Of a DNA stretch of 64,000 nucleotides, positions 11,831 through 22,856 are shown one piece after another. The first letter of the stretch is position 1. Each line of letters starts with the position of its first letter. The translations under genes were made by a program, and so were the position numbers. Below the pieces are notes generated by a model. It was not told the origin of the DNA. It saw only the letters and a list, made by a program, of their open reading frames with translations, and did not search any database. The stretch is from Ryuthela nishihirai (lineage: Eukaryota > Arthropoda > Arachnida > Araneae > Heptathelidae), in the NCBI GenBank assembly GCA_038380435.1, contig JAWZYU010000013.1, positions 11,297,901 through 11,361,900 on the forward strand, in the 5' to 3' direction.

Positions 11831-12013
11831 TAACAGTTTGCCCAGTCTTAAAGCTCAAGTCTTGCAAATATAAAGTTAATTAAGTTACACTGAAATAACA
11901 AATGCTTTTTTATCTATACTAGTATTAATTAAATATGCACTGTCCATTACTGAAATCGTAATTAGATACATAGAGATCTATTCAATTTAAAATGGTGAGC
12001 ATTATAAATTTAA

Positions 12014-12250
12014 CCCTTTCAGTGCCAGGACCTGATTAATCTGTTTTCAAAAATCACTACAAATGAACTTGCAATGTGTATTTTATCCTTACCTAAATTT
12101 TTTTTTTCCTTTTAATTTTTATATTTTTTGTTCAGAATTAAATGCTCTTTCTCTCAGTACGTAATACGAACTATTTCATTAGCATTTCATAACAAAGCTT
12201 AAAGTTAAGTTGCATTTTTAGAGGAAAAAAACAACCTGGCACTGCAAGAG
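12014..12250. mobile_element. piggyBac-type MITE, 237 bp
   Basis: TTAA duplications at 12010-12013 and 12251-12254. The ends are CCCTTTCAGTGCCAGG and, reverse-complemented, CTCTTGCAGTGCCAGG. TTAA target and CCC-type ends are the piggyBac hallmark. No coding content. Confidence 0.8.
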
Positions 12251-12259
12251 TTAATAATT

Positions 12260-12484
12260 AAATAAAATAAATACCCCCCCCCCCCCCCCCCGCCTAAAGC
12301 AGCTGCTTGCCACAGAGGTCTGATAGGAGCTTTTCAGTTTAATACACCATAATAGAAGGTCTGTGAGGAAGGCAAGACCTCAGCAGAAAGAAACACAAAC
12401 CTCCATGCTTTACCCGAGGCTCGAATCCAGATCCCTTTGATCAGTAGCCAAGTATGCTAACCACTCAGCTGTGAGATGGCTGGC
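12260..12484 (-). repeat. SINE2 copy, nearly full length
   Basis: tRNA-derived SINE read on the minus strand. The head is at the right end (B-box GGATTCGAGCC near 12,420) and the body includes CTGCTGAGGTCTTGCC, CAGACCTTCTATTATGG and TCAGACCTCTGTGGCAAGCA. A long C-run replaces part of the tail. See 40,372-40,588 for the best copy. Confidence 0.8.
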
Positions 12485-12662
12485 AATTTAACATCATAAA
12501 TAATTTCAATAATAACTAGCAAAAGAGTTTGAAAAAAATATGTTACAAATGCTCTACATTTTAATATTTATATTGATAAATAACAGTAACATAGATAAAT
12601 CATTTAGCTTAATATTCGAAAACATTCATCTCTCTAAAAGTTTCAGAGAATGCTGAAGCTAC

Positions 12663-12778
12663 CTGATTAGTAAGAGTTTTCTGAATGGATCCAATGATTC
12701 ATACCCATCAGGGATTTCTTCTGATTCAGGAGCATCTTTCTCATACCATTGTTTCCATTTTTTTTCATTACGCTTAAT
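12663..12778 (-). CDS. DNAH5/8-like: Axonemal dynein heavy chain exon
   Basis: A 116-nt exon with a TTTTAG acceptor (12781-12779) and a GTAGCT donor (from 12662). It reads [18 protein letters not shown], then [20 protein letters not shown], ending AG that joins the G of the exon at 8,640 to make Arg. This is the acidic linker before the D6 P-loop in DNAH5/DNAH8-type chains (xKDAPExxxIPDGYxSLDxxxxLLLIRSWCPDR). There are no stops, and phase is 0 at the 5' side. It is shorter than the default ORF cut-off and recognisable only by homology. Confidence 0.94.
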
Positions 12779-13349
12779 CTAAAAAAATTAAGAAATTTCT
12801 TATGGAATAAATATACATTTCAATTAGCAGCTCGAATCATTGCACATAATGATATAAATTTTTTCGAAAGCAAACCATTTTTGTTGAAATAAAAACAAAA
12901 TCAAATATATCTATTCTCACGCAAAGTATATAAACTGTTGTTGCAAACTATAAATATATCTTCACTCATATTGATTATGAAGGTGATTAGTTGTGAGGTG
13001 ATTAGGTGCATGAGCAAATAAGACTACAGTGCACCAAAAAGATAAAAGTCATACAATATCAACCAAGGTTAAAAAAATTTTAATTTTGGAGTAATATATA
13101 TATATAAGATATAAATGAATACAAATTTAAGGAGTGCTTCTAAAATAAGGTAAAAAAAAATATCAATCATAAATGCAAAAATAATAAATACAAAGTCTCA
13201 TTAGTGGCACAATGGTACTCTTTTATATCACCACAACACTGCAACTGCCAAGATCTGAATTGGCATAGTTGTGTTATTCAACTGGTAGATAAGTTGGCTG
13301 TTTTGTGGGCATGCATATATATATATACACACACACACACATGTATACA

Positions 13350-13747
13350 TAATCCTCAAGCAGCCAAAGCCTACAGAGGTCTAATGAGACTGAGTAATTT
13401 ACTTTCCAAATATGTCTATCTCCTGAGCAACAGTTGCTGCCTTTGGCAACCATACACCAATTCTAACAAGGTTCTGTTTGACATTGTCTGCCCTCTGCAT
13501 TCTAGGTCTTCCCTATTTTTCTGAGGCCTTTAGGCATACTGTTCATAACCTTATTCATTAATCTACAGTTGTCATTATGTGCAATAATGCCAAACTAATG
13601 CAGTCTCTCTTTGCAAAATATGTTACTCAGAGGTGATTCCTGACATCGTTACATATAAAATCAAACCACTTAATTCCCAAGATATCACATACACATCTAG
13701 AATCAAAGGCATCACATTTCTTGTTATCTTGCTAACAAAGGGTCCAA
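13350..13747 (-). pseudogene. RTE LINE 3' fragment, continued at 14,482-14,645
   Basis: Minus-strand sequence matches the RTE 3' end (for example CAATTCTAACAAGGTTCTGT near 13,460 and GAGGCCTTTAGGCA near 13,523, complements of the 48.5-kb copy). The match stops at 13,747, where an LTR-like element is inserted, and resumes at 14,482-14,645 (TAATTTTAGTCTTTAGGTGT). TA and CA microsatellites (13,313-13,340) lie just beyond the 3' end. Confidence 0.85.
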
Positions 13748-14481
13748 TGTAATGCTCCAAAGATTATTAACTTTTAAAGTTGGATCTTTCGTTTGCTATT
13801 CAAATTCTGGATAGCTGTATCGGGCACCAGGTAATAACTTGCCAAATAAAGTTGAAATAGAGTTCGTTAATGTATAATATCAGGCGTTACTTATCAAGTA
13901 AGAATTCAAAAAGGATTGTTAAGTTTAATTAAAGTTTAAATATAATCAAAAATCAATCAACGTTGCTCAAGAGAAAAATAGCAAAAATTCAAAAGTTTCT
14001 ATAACAAACAAAGTTTATTTCCAAAAAATTCAACTCACCAAACTCAATGGTAGAATACAAATTTTGTAGACTAACAACTCCTTCTATCTACACAATACAA
14101 ACTTCTGACTCCTACATCTCTACTACTCTCACAACTCATTCTACAATCTCTATCGTTCTAACTCTCTCACATTCTGACTCTTTGACCTCATGTCACTACT
14201 ATAACAAGTGGCGTACAAAGCCAGCATGTGTCTATTGCACACCGGGAAAAACATTTGCATAATATGACGATCGCTAGCTATGGTGTAAGAGGGGTCGTGT
14301 CCTACACACAGTTTAGCGGTTAACAATCAAAAGGTCAGAGTTGCACATGAGCAACTCCTACAGCTCGGAACGAGGATTGCGATGTCCAAAAAAATTGAAA
14401 TAATCCCCAAAATGATAAAATATAACATAAATAGAGCAAAACTGATTAAGGAAAAGTAAAAGTGAATGGGTGGACCATCAC
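13748..14481 (-). mobile_element. LTR-like element L1A (solo LTR or TRIM), copy A
   Basis: About 734 bp. Read on the minus strand it starts TGATGGTCCACCCATT and ends CTTTGGAGCATTACA. An AATAAA-type signal (GGAAATAAACTTTG) lies in the middle, and a PBS-like TGGTGCCCGATAC sits about 75 bp before the end. The same sequence occurs at 53,654-54,406 and, partly, at 43,112-43,300. No protein is encoded. It splits an RTE copy. Confidence 0.75.
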
Positions 14482-14649
14482 ATCAAGTTTCAACATCACA
14501 ACTAACTCTAGAAAGAACCAAACTACTATATAGCCTAATTTTAGTCTTTAGGTGTACATCTATATTTTCCATGAACTCAATAGATTCTTATAAGTTCCAT
14601 CAGCAATTCCTATTCTTCTGTTTATCTAATGCCGCACATCACATTATGA

Positions 14650-15198
14650 AATTTAAAATGCATAATATATTCAGGAAATGCTTGCCATTAATAAATTTTT
14701 AATGCAAATCATAGCTTTTCTTATAAAGGTATACCAGACCTTGATCGATTTTGCTCTATAACAAATTTTAGCATTCAGCTACTTGTACTATGCAGAGTTT
14801 TAAAGTCTGTCAATTAAAATCTTCATTCACTTAGAGTCAGTGGCATACATCAGCAATGGTTATTAGACCATCTCCAAAAATTAACAAATACTTTTGGATA
14901 TTATTGCAAATAATTAGTAACCAATAATCAATGTGTGTTAACCATGTACTGATTAATAATCGACATATAACATACTTGAAAACTGTGGCAAATACTGGAA
15001 TTTATTAGTTTGCATAAAAGTTCATAAATGCTCTGATTTTTCATTCTTCCAAATCATAATTTTGATTATTCATTCATTATCATAAAATAAAAATAATAAC
15101 TTTGATTGAATGAAAGAACAAACTACATAAATTTAGTAAACAACATTCAATTCTAAGAACATTAAATACCAATAGTTATAAATAAGTAAATAAAAAAT
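14650..15198. other. Intronic AT-rich DNA with a dispersed 55-bp repeat
   Basis: No gene. The stretch 14,800-14,855 (from TTAAAGTCTGTCAATT to GGCATACATCAGCA) recurs almost unchanged at 15,452-15,505. Nothing else can be supported. Confidence 0.6.
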
Positions 15199-15285
15199 AA
15201 ATATCCCCTCAAGCAGCTGCTTGCCCCAGAGGTCTGACAGGAGACTGTCAGTTTAATATGCCATAGTAGAAGGTCTGTGAGGAAT
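15199..15285 (-). repeat. SINE2 3' fragment
   Basis: Contains AAATATCCCCTCAAGCAGCT, GCTTGCCCCAGAGGTCTGAC and GTAGAAGGTCTGTGAGGA. It is truncated before the tRNA-like head. Confidence 0.75.
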
Positions 15286-15599
15286 TCTTTTGCTACAATT
15301 GTATTCTTAAAAATTCTCTTTTGTGAAATTAAAAAAAAAAGTAAAATTGGCTATTGGTCCATTAAAAAAACTTGAAGCATTTTAGTCTAATAAAAACTGT
15401 ACATGCTGTCAATTGTGTATTGCATCTCACCACACATTTACCAAATAGGACTTAAAGTCTCAATTAAAATCTTCATTCACTTAAAGTCAGTGGCATACAT
15501 CAGCATTTATATTGTTGGCAAATTTAAAAAAAAGTTAACAGTAAGTTTCAGCATTTCAATTTACTTCTTACAGTTCAATCTGAAACAAGTAAAACTATA
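15286..15599. other. AT-rich intron sequence
   Basis: Holds the second copy of the 55-bp direct repeat (15,452-15,505). Otherwise no feature is seen. Confidence 0.5.
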
Positions 15600-15810
15600 A
15601 TGTCATCTGTTATACCCCCACTGAAAGCTATGATGAAAAAACATGTTTTATGGGCAAATTCAGGATATTCTGAATACTATCAAGAAAAGAGATATTACCC
15701 TTATTCTGGGTGATTCCAATACTCAAGCTGGTACTCACTCTCTGTATTTTGGAATCTTAGGTGGTTTTGGCATTAGTAGTTGCAACAACAATGGGGAATG
15801 TCTCTACAGG
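15600..15810 (+). pseudogene. RTE LINE endonuclease fragment
   Basis: Plus-strand reading ILGDSNTQAGTHS … GGFGISSCNNNGECL corresponds to the APE endonuclease block GDFNAKVGTDS … NGNGQHLL of the copies at 18.4 and 46.1 kb. It is cut at 15,810 by a hAT-like insertion, and only a few bases of RTE (GTAGGTAAACTTA) resume at 16,909. Confidence 0.75.
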
Positions 15811-16901
15811 CAGAGCTGCAAACCTTACACAATTAAAACTGTAATGTTGAAGAATGAAAATTCAAAGCAATCACAAGCACTTATGAGAATTAATAAATTT
15901 CAGTATTTGACAAAATTTATGTTATATATTAATTATTAATCATGCATGATGAACACATTAGTTACTGGTTACTAATTATTAGTAATAATATCAAAAAGTA
16001 TGCAAGAAATAATTTTGAATGTGGCTCCCACAAACTCTCCTTTCTGCACTGCTTATTGAGTTTGAATAGCAATTGCAGGTCAGAGCACTTTCCAAAAAAT
16101 TCAGGTGATTGGTATTCCTTGCTTTTCCTTCTGTTCTGTAGTGTTAATTTAAGCAATACTTAGTTTAACTAATTATTAACCCTTTGTATGTCAGAGCCTG
16201 ATTAACGATTTTTTTAAATCTAATTACCTGAAAATAAAACAATTTTAATAGCATAAGGTTGTAATTATTTTATTAATGAAAATCGACAATTATTTTCACT
16301 GATTTTTTTTTAATCAGATGTCAAAAAGGAAATGCAAATTTATATATTTTTTTACCTTTTGAACAGCTTGAAAAACTGAAAAAGTTTAAAAATAATCCAT
16401 TAGCTTTTGTATGGAATTGCATTCACTACTTGAGTCTCCATAAGTTGCAAAAAAAAGAAACCAATGGTTCAAGATAGAAATACTTATTTATATCTAGTCT
16501 TTCATTAAATAATGTAGCTGCAAATAAAGAATCAGGATATATTCTTTAAAAAAATGTAAAAATTTTGATACTTCCGATATTATTTAACAGAAATTAATTT
16601 TTCCAGGGTCAGTAGGTAGATTTGGCCAACTGGCTTTCTTCCCCACCCAAAGTGCCTACAGTGGTAACAGAGGTGCACATTAATGCAATTAGAGAGCTAT
16701 AATAAAAATATTTCTCTTTTATTACCAATTCTTTTGTAAAAGAATAAAATAAAAATCTGTAAAATTTGGGAGAAAATTTTCTTAAAATAAAAGCAGGCAA
16801 AAACACACACACACACATACAAAATTTGGATTTTAAATGGCCAATTTGAGTTTTAAAGCAAAATTATGAAAATTCCTAAAAACTGGGACAGTTCGCAGCT
16901 C
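15811..16901. mobile_element. hAT-like non-autonomous element, 1.09 kb
   Basis: Left end CAGAGCTGCAAACC. The right end, reverse-complemented, is GAGCTGCGAACTG. The flanks TCTACAGG (803-810) and TATACAGG (902-909) match at 7 of 8 positions, as expected for a mutated hAT target duplication. The interior is AT-rich with no recognisable transposase. A TTAA-flanked CCCTTT-type end at 16,176-16,190 may be a nested piggyBac relic. Confidence 0.55.
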
Positions 16902-17269
16902 TATACAGGTAGGTAAACTTAGTACCTTGGACATTTGACTGATCTTGCCAGAGCATTCCTTTGATGGGAAGTGACATAATATGATGTATGAATGAGGCTA
17001 TTTTGCTGTATTTCAACCTGAATTAAGAGGAATTTCATATCATATATCTAAACATAAATGACAATCATTGTTTTATAAATATATCAGTTGCATCACTATA
17101 TAAACTAGAATTAGAGTAGTATGATTTAGAAGTATTCTAAGAGTTGTTACTATACACTGATTAAGTGATTAGTTTGGTTTGTATTTGTATTACTCTACTG
17201 GTCTTGGCCTGTAAATGGTAGCTAGGTAGTCACTGGAAGGAGAGCTATGTACCAAACCCCTGTGATGAT
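16902..17269. other. AT-rich intron sequence
   Basis: After a short RTE remnant (16,909-16,921) there is no identifiable feature up to the start of the next RTE copy. Confidence 0.5.
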
Positions 17270-19340
17270 GCCTAGAACTGGCCAGGCCCAGCACCTAATG
17301 TTCGACCCCATCATCTTGTGGTGCAGGCCATTATTACCTTACAAAACAGATAGTCTCTTGTGGAAGAGAATGGAAGGGGAAAGCTGCCAGATTAGTGTGG
17401 CCTACTGATCTGGATAACTATGGCTACTTTTCTTTTTTGTCTACCCTGCTGAGGAGTGGTCAACCACACAGGGTCCTGGTGCTGACCACATAAACTTACT
17501 GGACTGGAATGGATTATGGCTCTGAGCTTGATTATGGATCCTGAATTTGTTGCACTGGTGGGCTTCTGTGGAGAGAAAAATTTCTGCTGTGTTTTTGTTT
17601 GTGGGTTGACAGCACCAAGTGAATAGATTAGCAGGATATGTTTTATCAGCTGGTGGATAATCCTGAACAGAGGTCATCGCAGGCAGCTGAACTTTTGCGT
17701 CTATGGGCATTGTCAAATTCTACATTGGAGGAGGTCTTCCAGTGTAGATGGCTTCAGCTTTTAGTGGTGGGTGAATGGGTCTTTGCCCCATGCCTGTTTG
17801 ATGTTGTTGGCATTCCCTCTCTCAATAAACATAGTTTCTTTCAACATCCCACTAACCATTTTTTCTACATAGGTAGTTGGAATGTGAGGACTCTGTACAG
17901 AGCATATTCTCTTGGTGTCCTCACACAAGAATTCCACCGTATATATTAAAATATTTTCGGCTTGCAATAGATCAGATGGACAGATAAAGGTCAGATTCTC
18001 AAAAATAATCTTAAATTTCTCTTTTCAAAAGTCTTTTTCTTTTATGAAAATGGGCAACAAAATTCTTAAATTTCTTTTTTCTTAAATTTCTCTTGGTGTC
18101 CTCACACAAAAAATTCCACCATATATATTTAAATATTTTCGGCTTGCAATAGATCAGATGGACAGATAAAGGTCAGATTCTCAAAAATAATCTTAAATTT
18201 CTCTTTTCAGGGAGGAACTATAATAAGCATCACCAAGACGTGTGTCTGCTTCTCAGCAGACGTGCTAGTGATGCTCTTCTAGGATATGAGTGCATTAATG
18301 AAAGGTTACTTACAGCAAAATTTCAGACAAGCATTAAAGACGAATGTTATCTGCTGTTATGCCCCCACTGAGGTTGACAATGAAGATGAAAAGGGGAGAT
18401 TTTAAGAACAACTGTAGGATATTTTGAATTCTGTCAAGAAAGGAGATATTACCCATGTTCTAGGTGACTTCAATGCCAAAGTTGGTACTGACTCTGACCT
18501 TTGGGGAGGGGTGATAGACACTTTTGGTATTGTCAGCTACAATGGCAATGGGCAACATCTCCTACAGGTAAGTAAACTCAATGGTTTCAGAATAACTAAC
18601 ACTTATTACAAACACTACGACATATATAAGTACACATGGGTTTCACCAGATGGGTTGCATAAGAATATGACTGATTATATATTTATTAACAGCAAATAGG
18701 CTACTTCTGTTAGGAATACCAGATCATATAGGGGAGCTGAAATTGGATCTGACCATTACCTTGTTACTGGCAACTTAAACTTAAAAAGTGTTGTGCTAGG
18801 GTGAAAAAATTAACCTTTAATACTGAAGCTTTGAAAGACCCACTTATAGCTAAAGCTTACCATGATAGGTTAATTAGTCATTATGACAGTCATGGTTTGC
18901 TTACTACTGAAGTTGAGGAAGAATGGGACCATTTTAAACAGGCTTTTTTGGAAACTAACAGTACTCTTTTAGGGAAAAAGGAGCAGAGGAAGCAGAATTA
19001 TTTAAGTGATAAGCACTTGAGCTTATTTCAGAAAGACAGAACTGCAGGAATGTCCTTAATCAATACCCTACTAGTACTAATAGAAAGCATTACAGAGAAC
19101 TTAATAAATGTGTAAAGGATCAGTTAGCTGCTGATAAGAATCTTTGGCTTGATGGCTTGGCTGACAAAGCCAAGGAAGCAGTTAGACAGCACAACAGCAG
19201 AGAGCTGTACCAGATGGTTAATGTTTTGTGTGGTAGAAAACGGGCAGGTATACAGGGATTGAAGGATAAACAAGGTTATAGAAGCTGAGAATTCTGTCAT
19301 GGCTAGGTGGGCTGAGCATTTCAGTGACATTCTAAAAAAC
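17270..19340 (+). mobile_element. RTE-clade LINE, copy 2, 3' truncated
   Basis: Matches the 5' half of the RTE element at 45.1 kb. It has the 5' leader (GCTGCCAGATTAGTGTGGCC…), an APE-type endonuclease start (YIGSWNVRTLYRAYSL near 17,870) and the endonuclease C-terminal block at 18,424-18,699 (VLGDFNAKVGTDSDLWGG, KYTWVSPDG). The linker to RT follows up to AEHFSDILK near 19,335. The reading frame is broken in many places, and a ~180-bp segment is duplicated (17,911-18,210). At about 19,340 it runs directly into a Gypsy gag sequence, so the RT half is missing. Confidence 0.9.
17911..18210. repeat. Tandem duplication within RTE, offset 181 bp
   Basis: The block starting CTTGGTGTCCTCACACAA occurs at 17,911 and 18,092. 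Both continue through TTTTCGGCTTGCAATAGATC and GATGGACAGATAAAGGTCAG to AAATTTCTCTTTTCA. The 45.8-kb sister has one copy. Confidence 0.9.
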
Positions 19341-19344
19341 CTAA

Positions 19345-20020
19345 AAAATCTTACAACATATGATGGTCATTTATCTTGAACTGTATTTAAAATACAATTT
19401 GAAGTCATTGCTAGAGCAAATGAGAGGAATGGATTTCAGAAGACCAGTTTTCTTGCAGCTTCATTAAGAAATTCTGCTGCGGAAGTTTTACAATCTATTA
19501 CAGAAGAGAAACAACTGGATTATCAAAGTCTGGTATCTGCATTAGAACTCAGGTTTGGCAATAGTTATTTAAAACAATACTATATGACTTAATTTAAACA
19601 TTGTATGCAGAAAAGTGGTGAAACTTTGTAAGATCTTGCTAGTGATATTGAGCACTTAGCTAGATTGGCTTATAGTAACTGTCCATCAGAAATTCAAGAT
19701 AACTTAGCTCAATTATAATTTATTGATGCTATTGCTAACTCTGAGATTAACAATCTCTGAGGATGTTGGAAGGTGAAACCATAAAGTCAGCTGTGGTACA
19801 TGCCATGAAGTATAAGTGCTCCAGGCTTTTCTCCCGAGCGAACAAATGTACAGTGAGATGGTGAATGCAAAAGAAACTGTAGAAAAGAATAGTGAAATGC
19901 AAGAACTAATCAAACTCATACTATCCAATTTGAAAGAGATAAAAACTCCCACAGACCTTCAGTGGTTAATCATAGATGGTCACCAACCATTGACACCATC
20001 TATGATTAACAGGTGACAAC
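19345..20020 (+). pseudogene. Ty3/Gypsy gag relic
   Basis: The conceptual reading contains TYDGHLS, VFKIQFEVIARANERN, GFQKTSFLAASLRNSA, AEVLQS, EKQLDYQSLVSALELRFGN, LASDIEHLARLAYSNCP and FIDAIANSEI. This is the typical order of a Gypsy capsid region (TYDG…W…F…, LRG-A..L, DY..L…L..RFG). Stops interrupt it and no CCHC knuckle is seen before the hairpins at 19,965-20,235. A sister gag lies at 39.8-40.6 kb. Confidence 0.8.
19965..20010. repeat. Perfect 16-bp inverted repeat, 14-bp spacer
   Basis: Arms GTTAATCATAGATGGT (19965-19980) and its exact complement (19995-20010). It lies between the gag and protease parts of the Gypsy relic. Confidence 0.9.
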
Positions 20021-20095
20021 TCTTTCTTTTTATATTGCACTGAGAAAGATGGAAATAATAAAGTCTCTTCACGCTATTTAACATTATCAATGATT

Positions 20096-20235
20096 TAAAC
20101 ATAGGTGACAATCACAGCATTACCTGGGTGACATTTTAATGTCAGTATATCAATAATTTTTTTTCACAAAATATTTATTGATATATTGACATTAAAATGT
20201 CACCCAGGTAACACTGTGATTGTCACCTATGTTTA
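20096..20235. repeat. 61-bp inverted repeat, 18-bp spacer
   Basis: Arms 20096-20156 and 20175-20235 pair at 58 of 61 positions, forming a long hairpin (outer TAAACATAGGTGACAATCAC, inner ATATCAATAA). No clear target duplication was seen, so it may be a foldback MITE or a templated inversion. Confidence 0.85.
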
Positions 20236-20280
20236 TACCAGCATAAGCAACACGAAGAGCAAAGGCTGACTGTTTATTGG

Positions 20281-21228
20281 TTGGCCCCAGGGGAAGTCGC
20301 CCGTGTTTCAGCACTACATAGTGGAGATAACAGATTGGTAGCTGATGGAACCATGAATGAAGTGCCTTGCCATATGATAGTAGACACTGGTGCAAATGTA
20401 ACTTTACTCAGAACAGACATAATAAAGAAGATAATATCTCACCCAAATTGGAATGCTAGACAGTCTAATATAAACCTACAAATAGCTACTGGAGATCATG
20501 TTAAAGTCCATGGAAAGATAGAACTGAACATCAGAGTTGGTAGCTGTCTGCTACGCCACTCTATTTACATCACTGACATCTACGATGAATGCATATTAGG
20601 CCTTGATTTCCTAAAGAAACATGGATTCAGCATTAGATCCAGTGACAGCCTACTCATTTATAAGACAGAAGAGATCTTTCTGCTTAGCCGAACATCTGAT
20701 TCTCTATCAAATATGATCACAGTATTAGTGACAGAAGACAGAAATCCCAGCACAAAGTGAAACTATAATCCGTGGACATCGGGGGAGACTTCTGGGGCCT
20801 TCCGATTGGTGGCCACTGATGTCCCTGGTAAAGGAGCTTTGGCTCATGGTATACTGGTTGCAAGGACTTTATTCAAAGTAGATAAAGAACAGATTCCTAT
20901 CAGAGTGCTGAACTGTAATAAATCCAATAGATTACTGAAAAAGGGTGAAGAATTAGTAATATGTGAATTTACTAATTCTTCACCCTTTTCAACCTTCACC
21001 CCTTCACCTATTACTTGGGTAACAAGTATAAACACAATAGAAGTTACTGACTCAGACCAACACCATAGAGACATCCCATCTCATCTTACTGACTTATGGA
21101 AAGAAACAAGAAGAATATTAACTGAAGACCAAGCTGCTAAGGACGAGAACCTACTTAGCTTTCTGACATTAGACAGTTTTCTGACATTTTTTTTGCTACA
21201 TCAAATGATTATGGCCGTACTAACCTGA
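20281..21228 (+). pseudogene. Ty3/Gypsy pol: protease and linker to RT
   Basis: Frame 20,281-20,760 is an aspartic protease. It has MIVDTGANVTLLRTDII (DTGA active site, about residues 37-40), ITDIYDECILGLDFLKKHG as the downstream ILG-D motif, and no N-terminal knuckle. The next frame, 20,806-21,228, has the hydrophobic pre-RT spacer (RVLNCNKSNRLLKKGEELVI). The frames are offset by a break near 20,760, and the second ends in a stop. A 21-bp perfect hairpin (20,939-20,989) lies in frame within it. By homology, an intact element's protease would cleave the Gag-Pol polyprotein. Confidence 0.85.
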
Positions 21229-22318
21229 CAGAACATAAGATCAACACTGGTGATTCTCCTCCAGTCCATCTACCGGCAAGAAGACTTCCATTGGCAAAAT
21301 GGGAGGAGACAGAACAACTCATAAGGGACATGGAAGCTTAAGACATTATAGAACCATCATAGAGTCCCTGGACATCACCAGTGGTTATTGTCAAGAAAAA
21401 GGATAGACCCACCCGATTTTGTGTGGATTACTGCAGATTGAATGATATAACAAAAAAAAGACTGCTTTCCTTTACCCAGGATTGATGATATACTTGACAC
21501 TCTATCTGGGTCAGAATAGTTCTCAATATTAGACTTGAAGAGTGGCAATTGGCAAGTTGGTATACAACCTGAAGACCATGAGAAAACAGCTTCCACTACA
21601 GGAAATGGACTTTCGCAGTTTAAAGTGATGCCATTTGGACTTTGCAACACACCTGCAATGTTTGAATGACTAATGGAGTCGGTGCTCAAAGGTTTGTTTT
21701 GGGAGGTCTGCTGGTTTACTTGGATGACATCATCATTCTTAGAGACTTTTAAGAAACATTTGAGAAATCTTCGTCAAGTGTTTGAAAAACTTAGAGCAGT
21801 CAAGCTAAAATTGGGACCAACTAAGTGTAAATGTTCCAGCAAGAAGTTCATTACCTTGTTCATGTCATTGCTACATCAGAGATTAAGACTGATCCTAGTA
21901 AAATAAAAGCTGTAACATAGACTTGCCTCTACCACAAGATGTTCAACTTTGTAGTTTTATTGGACTTTGCACCTATTATAGAAGATTTGTCGAGGATTTC
22001 TCCAACATCGCAAGGCCATTACATCATCTGACAGAAGAAGGCCAGCGGTTCATGTGTACCACCAAATGTGACATAGCCTTCCAACAGTTGAAGCAGGCTC
22101 TTTCCACAACACCAGTCTTAGCATATCCACAAACTGGAAAACAGTTCATAATAGATACCGATGCAAGTAACACAGGAGTTGGTGCTGTACTTTCACAAGA
22201 ACAAGACAGAAAAGAAAAAGTTATTGCATACTTTAGCAAAACTCTATCCAAACCAGAAAGAAATCATTGTGTCACACGAAAAAAACTGTTAGAAATAGTA
22301 AAAGCAATGGAAATGTAG
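21229..22318 (+). pseudogene. Ty3/Gypsy pol: reverse transcriptase and RNase H
   Basis: RT is readable in three frames: PARRLPLAKWEETEQLIRDM, SPWTSPVVIVKKKDRPTRFC, PRIDDILDTLSGSE, MPFGLCNTPAMFE and, shifted, LLVYLDDIIIL with an intact YLDD box near 21,710. The RNase H start is in frame 21,923-22,318 (LIGLCTYYRRFVEDFSNIAR, FIIDTDASNTGVGAVLSQ, VIAYFSKTLSKPERN). In-frame stops and at least two frameshifts make it dead. The integrase is absent, and sequence after 22,318 is non-coding. Confidence 0.88.
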
Positions 22319-22730
22319 TTAGTCTAAGTTTTTATGTGACAAAGTAATCTAGAGAAGAAATGTTTCATGTAGTGAGTGCACGGGAGGTTAAAAAGAGTTG
22401 ATTAGGATAAAATGAATAAGAAAAGATGAAGGATTATTTATGCTGAAGTGAATGTTATACAAGAGACATGGCAAGAAAAATAAAGAGGTAGTATGTTAGT
22501 CGAGCAGACAGAGCTGGCCAACTTTTCTGTATGAAGGGTTTATCAATTGTTATATAGTTGTATTTAGTTTGTTTTAAGATTTAGTAAGGTTATTCTCGAG
22601 ATATTGAATTTTGTTTGTATAAATTATTTCATCCATACTTTTGTAATAAATTACATTGGTTTAAAATTATCATTGTGATATACTATTTACTTGAACTCAT
22701 GCTCATCCATTTAATTTGTAACAATATGTT
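22319..22730 (+). repeat. Possible 3' LTR of the Gypsy relic
   Basis: Non-coding, and ends CATGCTCATCCATTTAATTT then GTAACA. The segment 22,600-22,725 matches the end of 41,811-42,376 (TTTCATCCATACTTTTGTAA, AATTACATTGG, ACTTGAACTCATGCTC). This supports an LTR, but its start is not defined. Confidence 0.5.
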
Positions 22731-22856
22731 GGCTTACTTTTTCCACTGCATCCTGAATAGTTTTTGGTTGATGAAGATTTAAGGTTTTAATAAATTATTG
22801 ATGCAGAAATTATATTCAGTATTGCAAATGCATATAAAATTGTATCAAATCGATTG

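Noticed and set aside
13204..13524. 106-codon plus-strand ORF as a gene
   Set aside because: It runs antisense through an RTE 3' fragment and a TA/CA microsatellite.
18367..18430. Alternative genetic code (TAA/TAG read as sense) in RTE frames
   Set aside because: The in-frame stops are shared by only two copies; other copies have sense codons, and the dynein exons use the standard code without internal stops. Shared ancestry of defective copies explains it.
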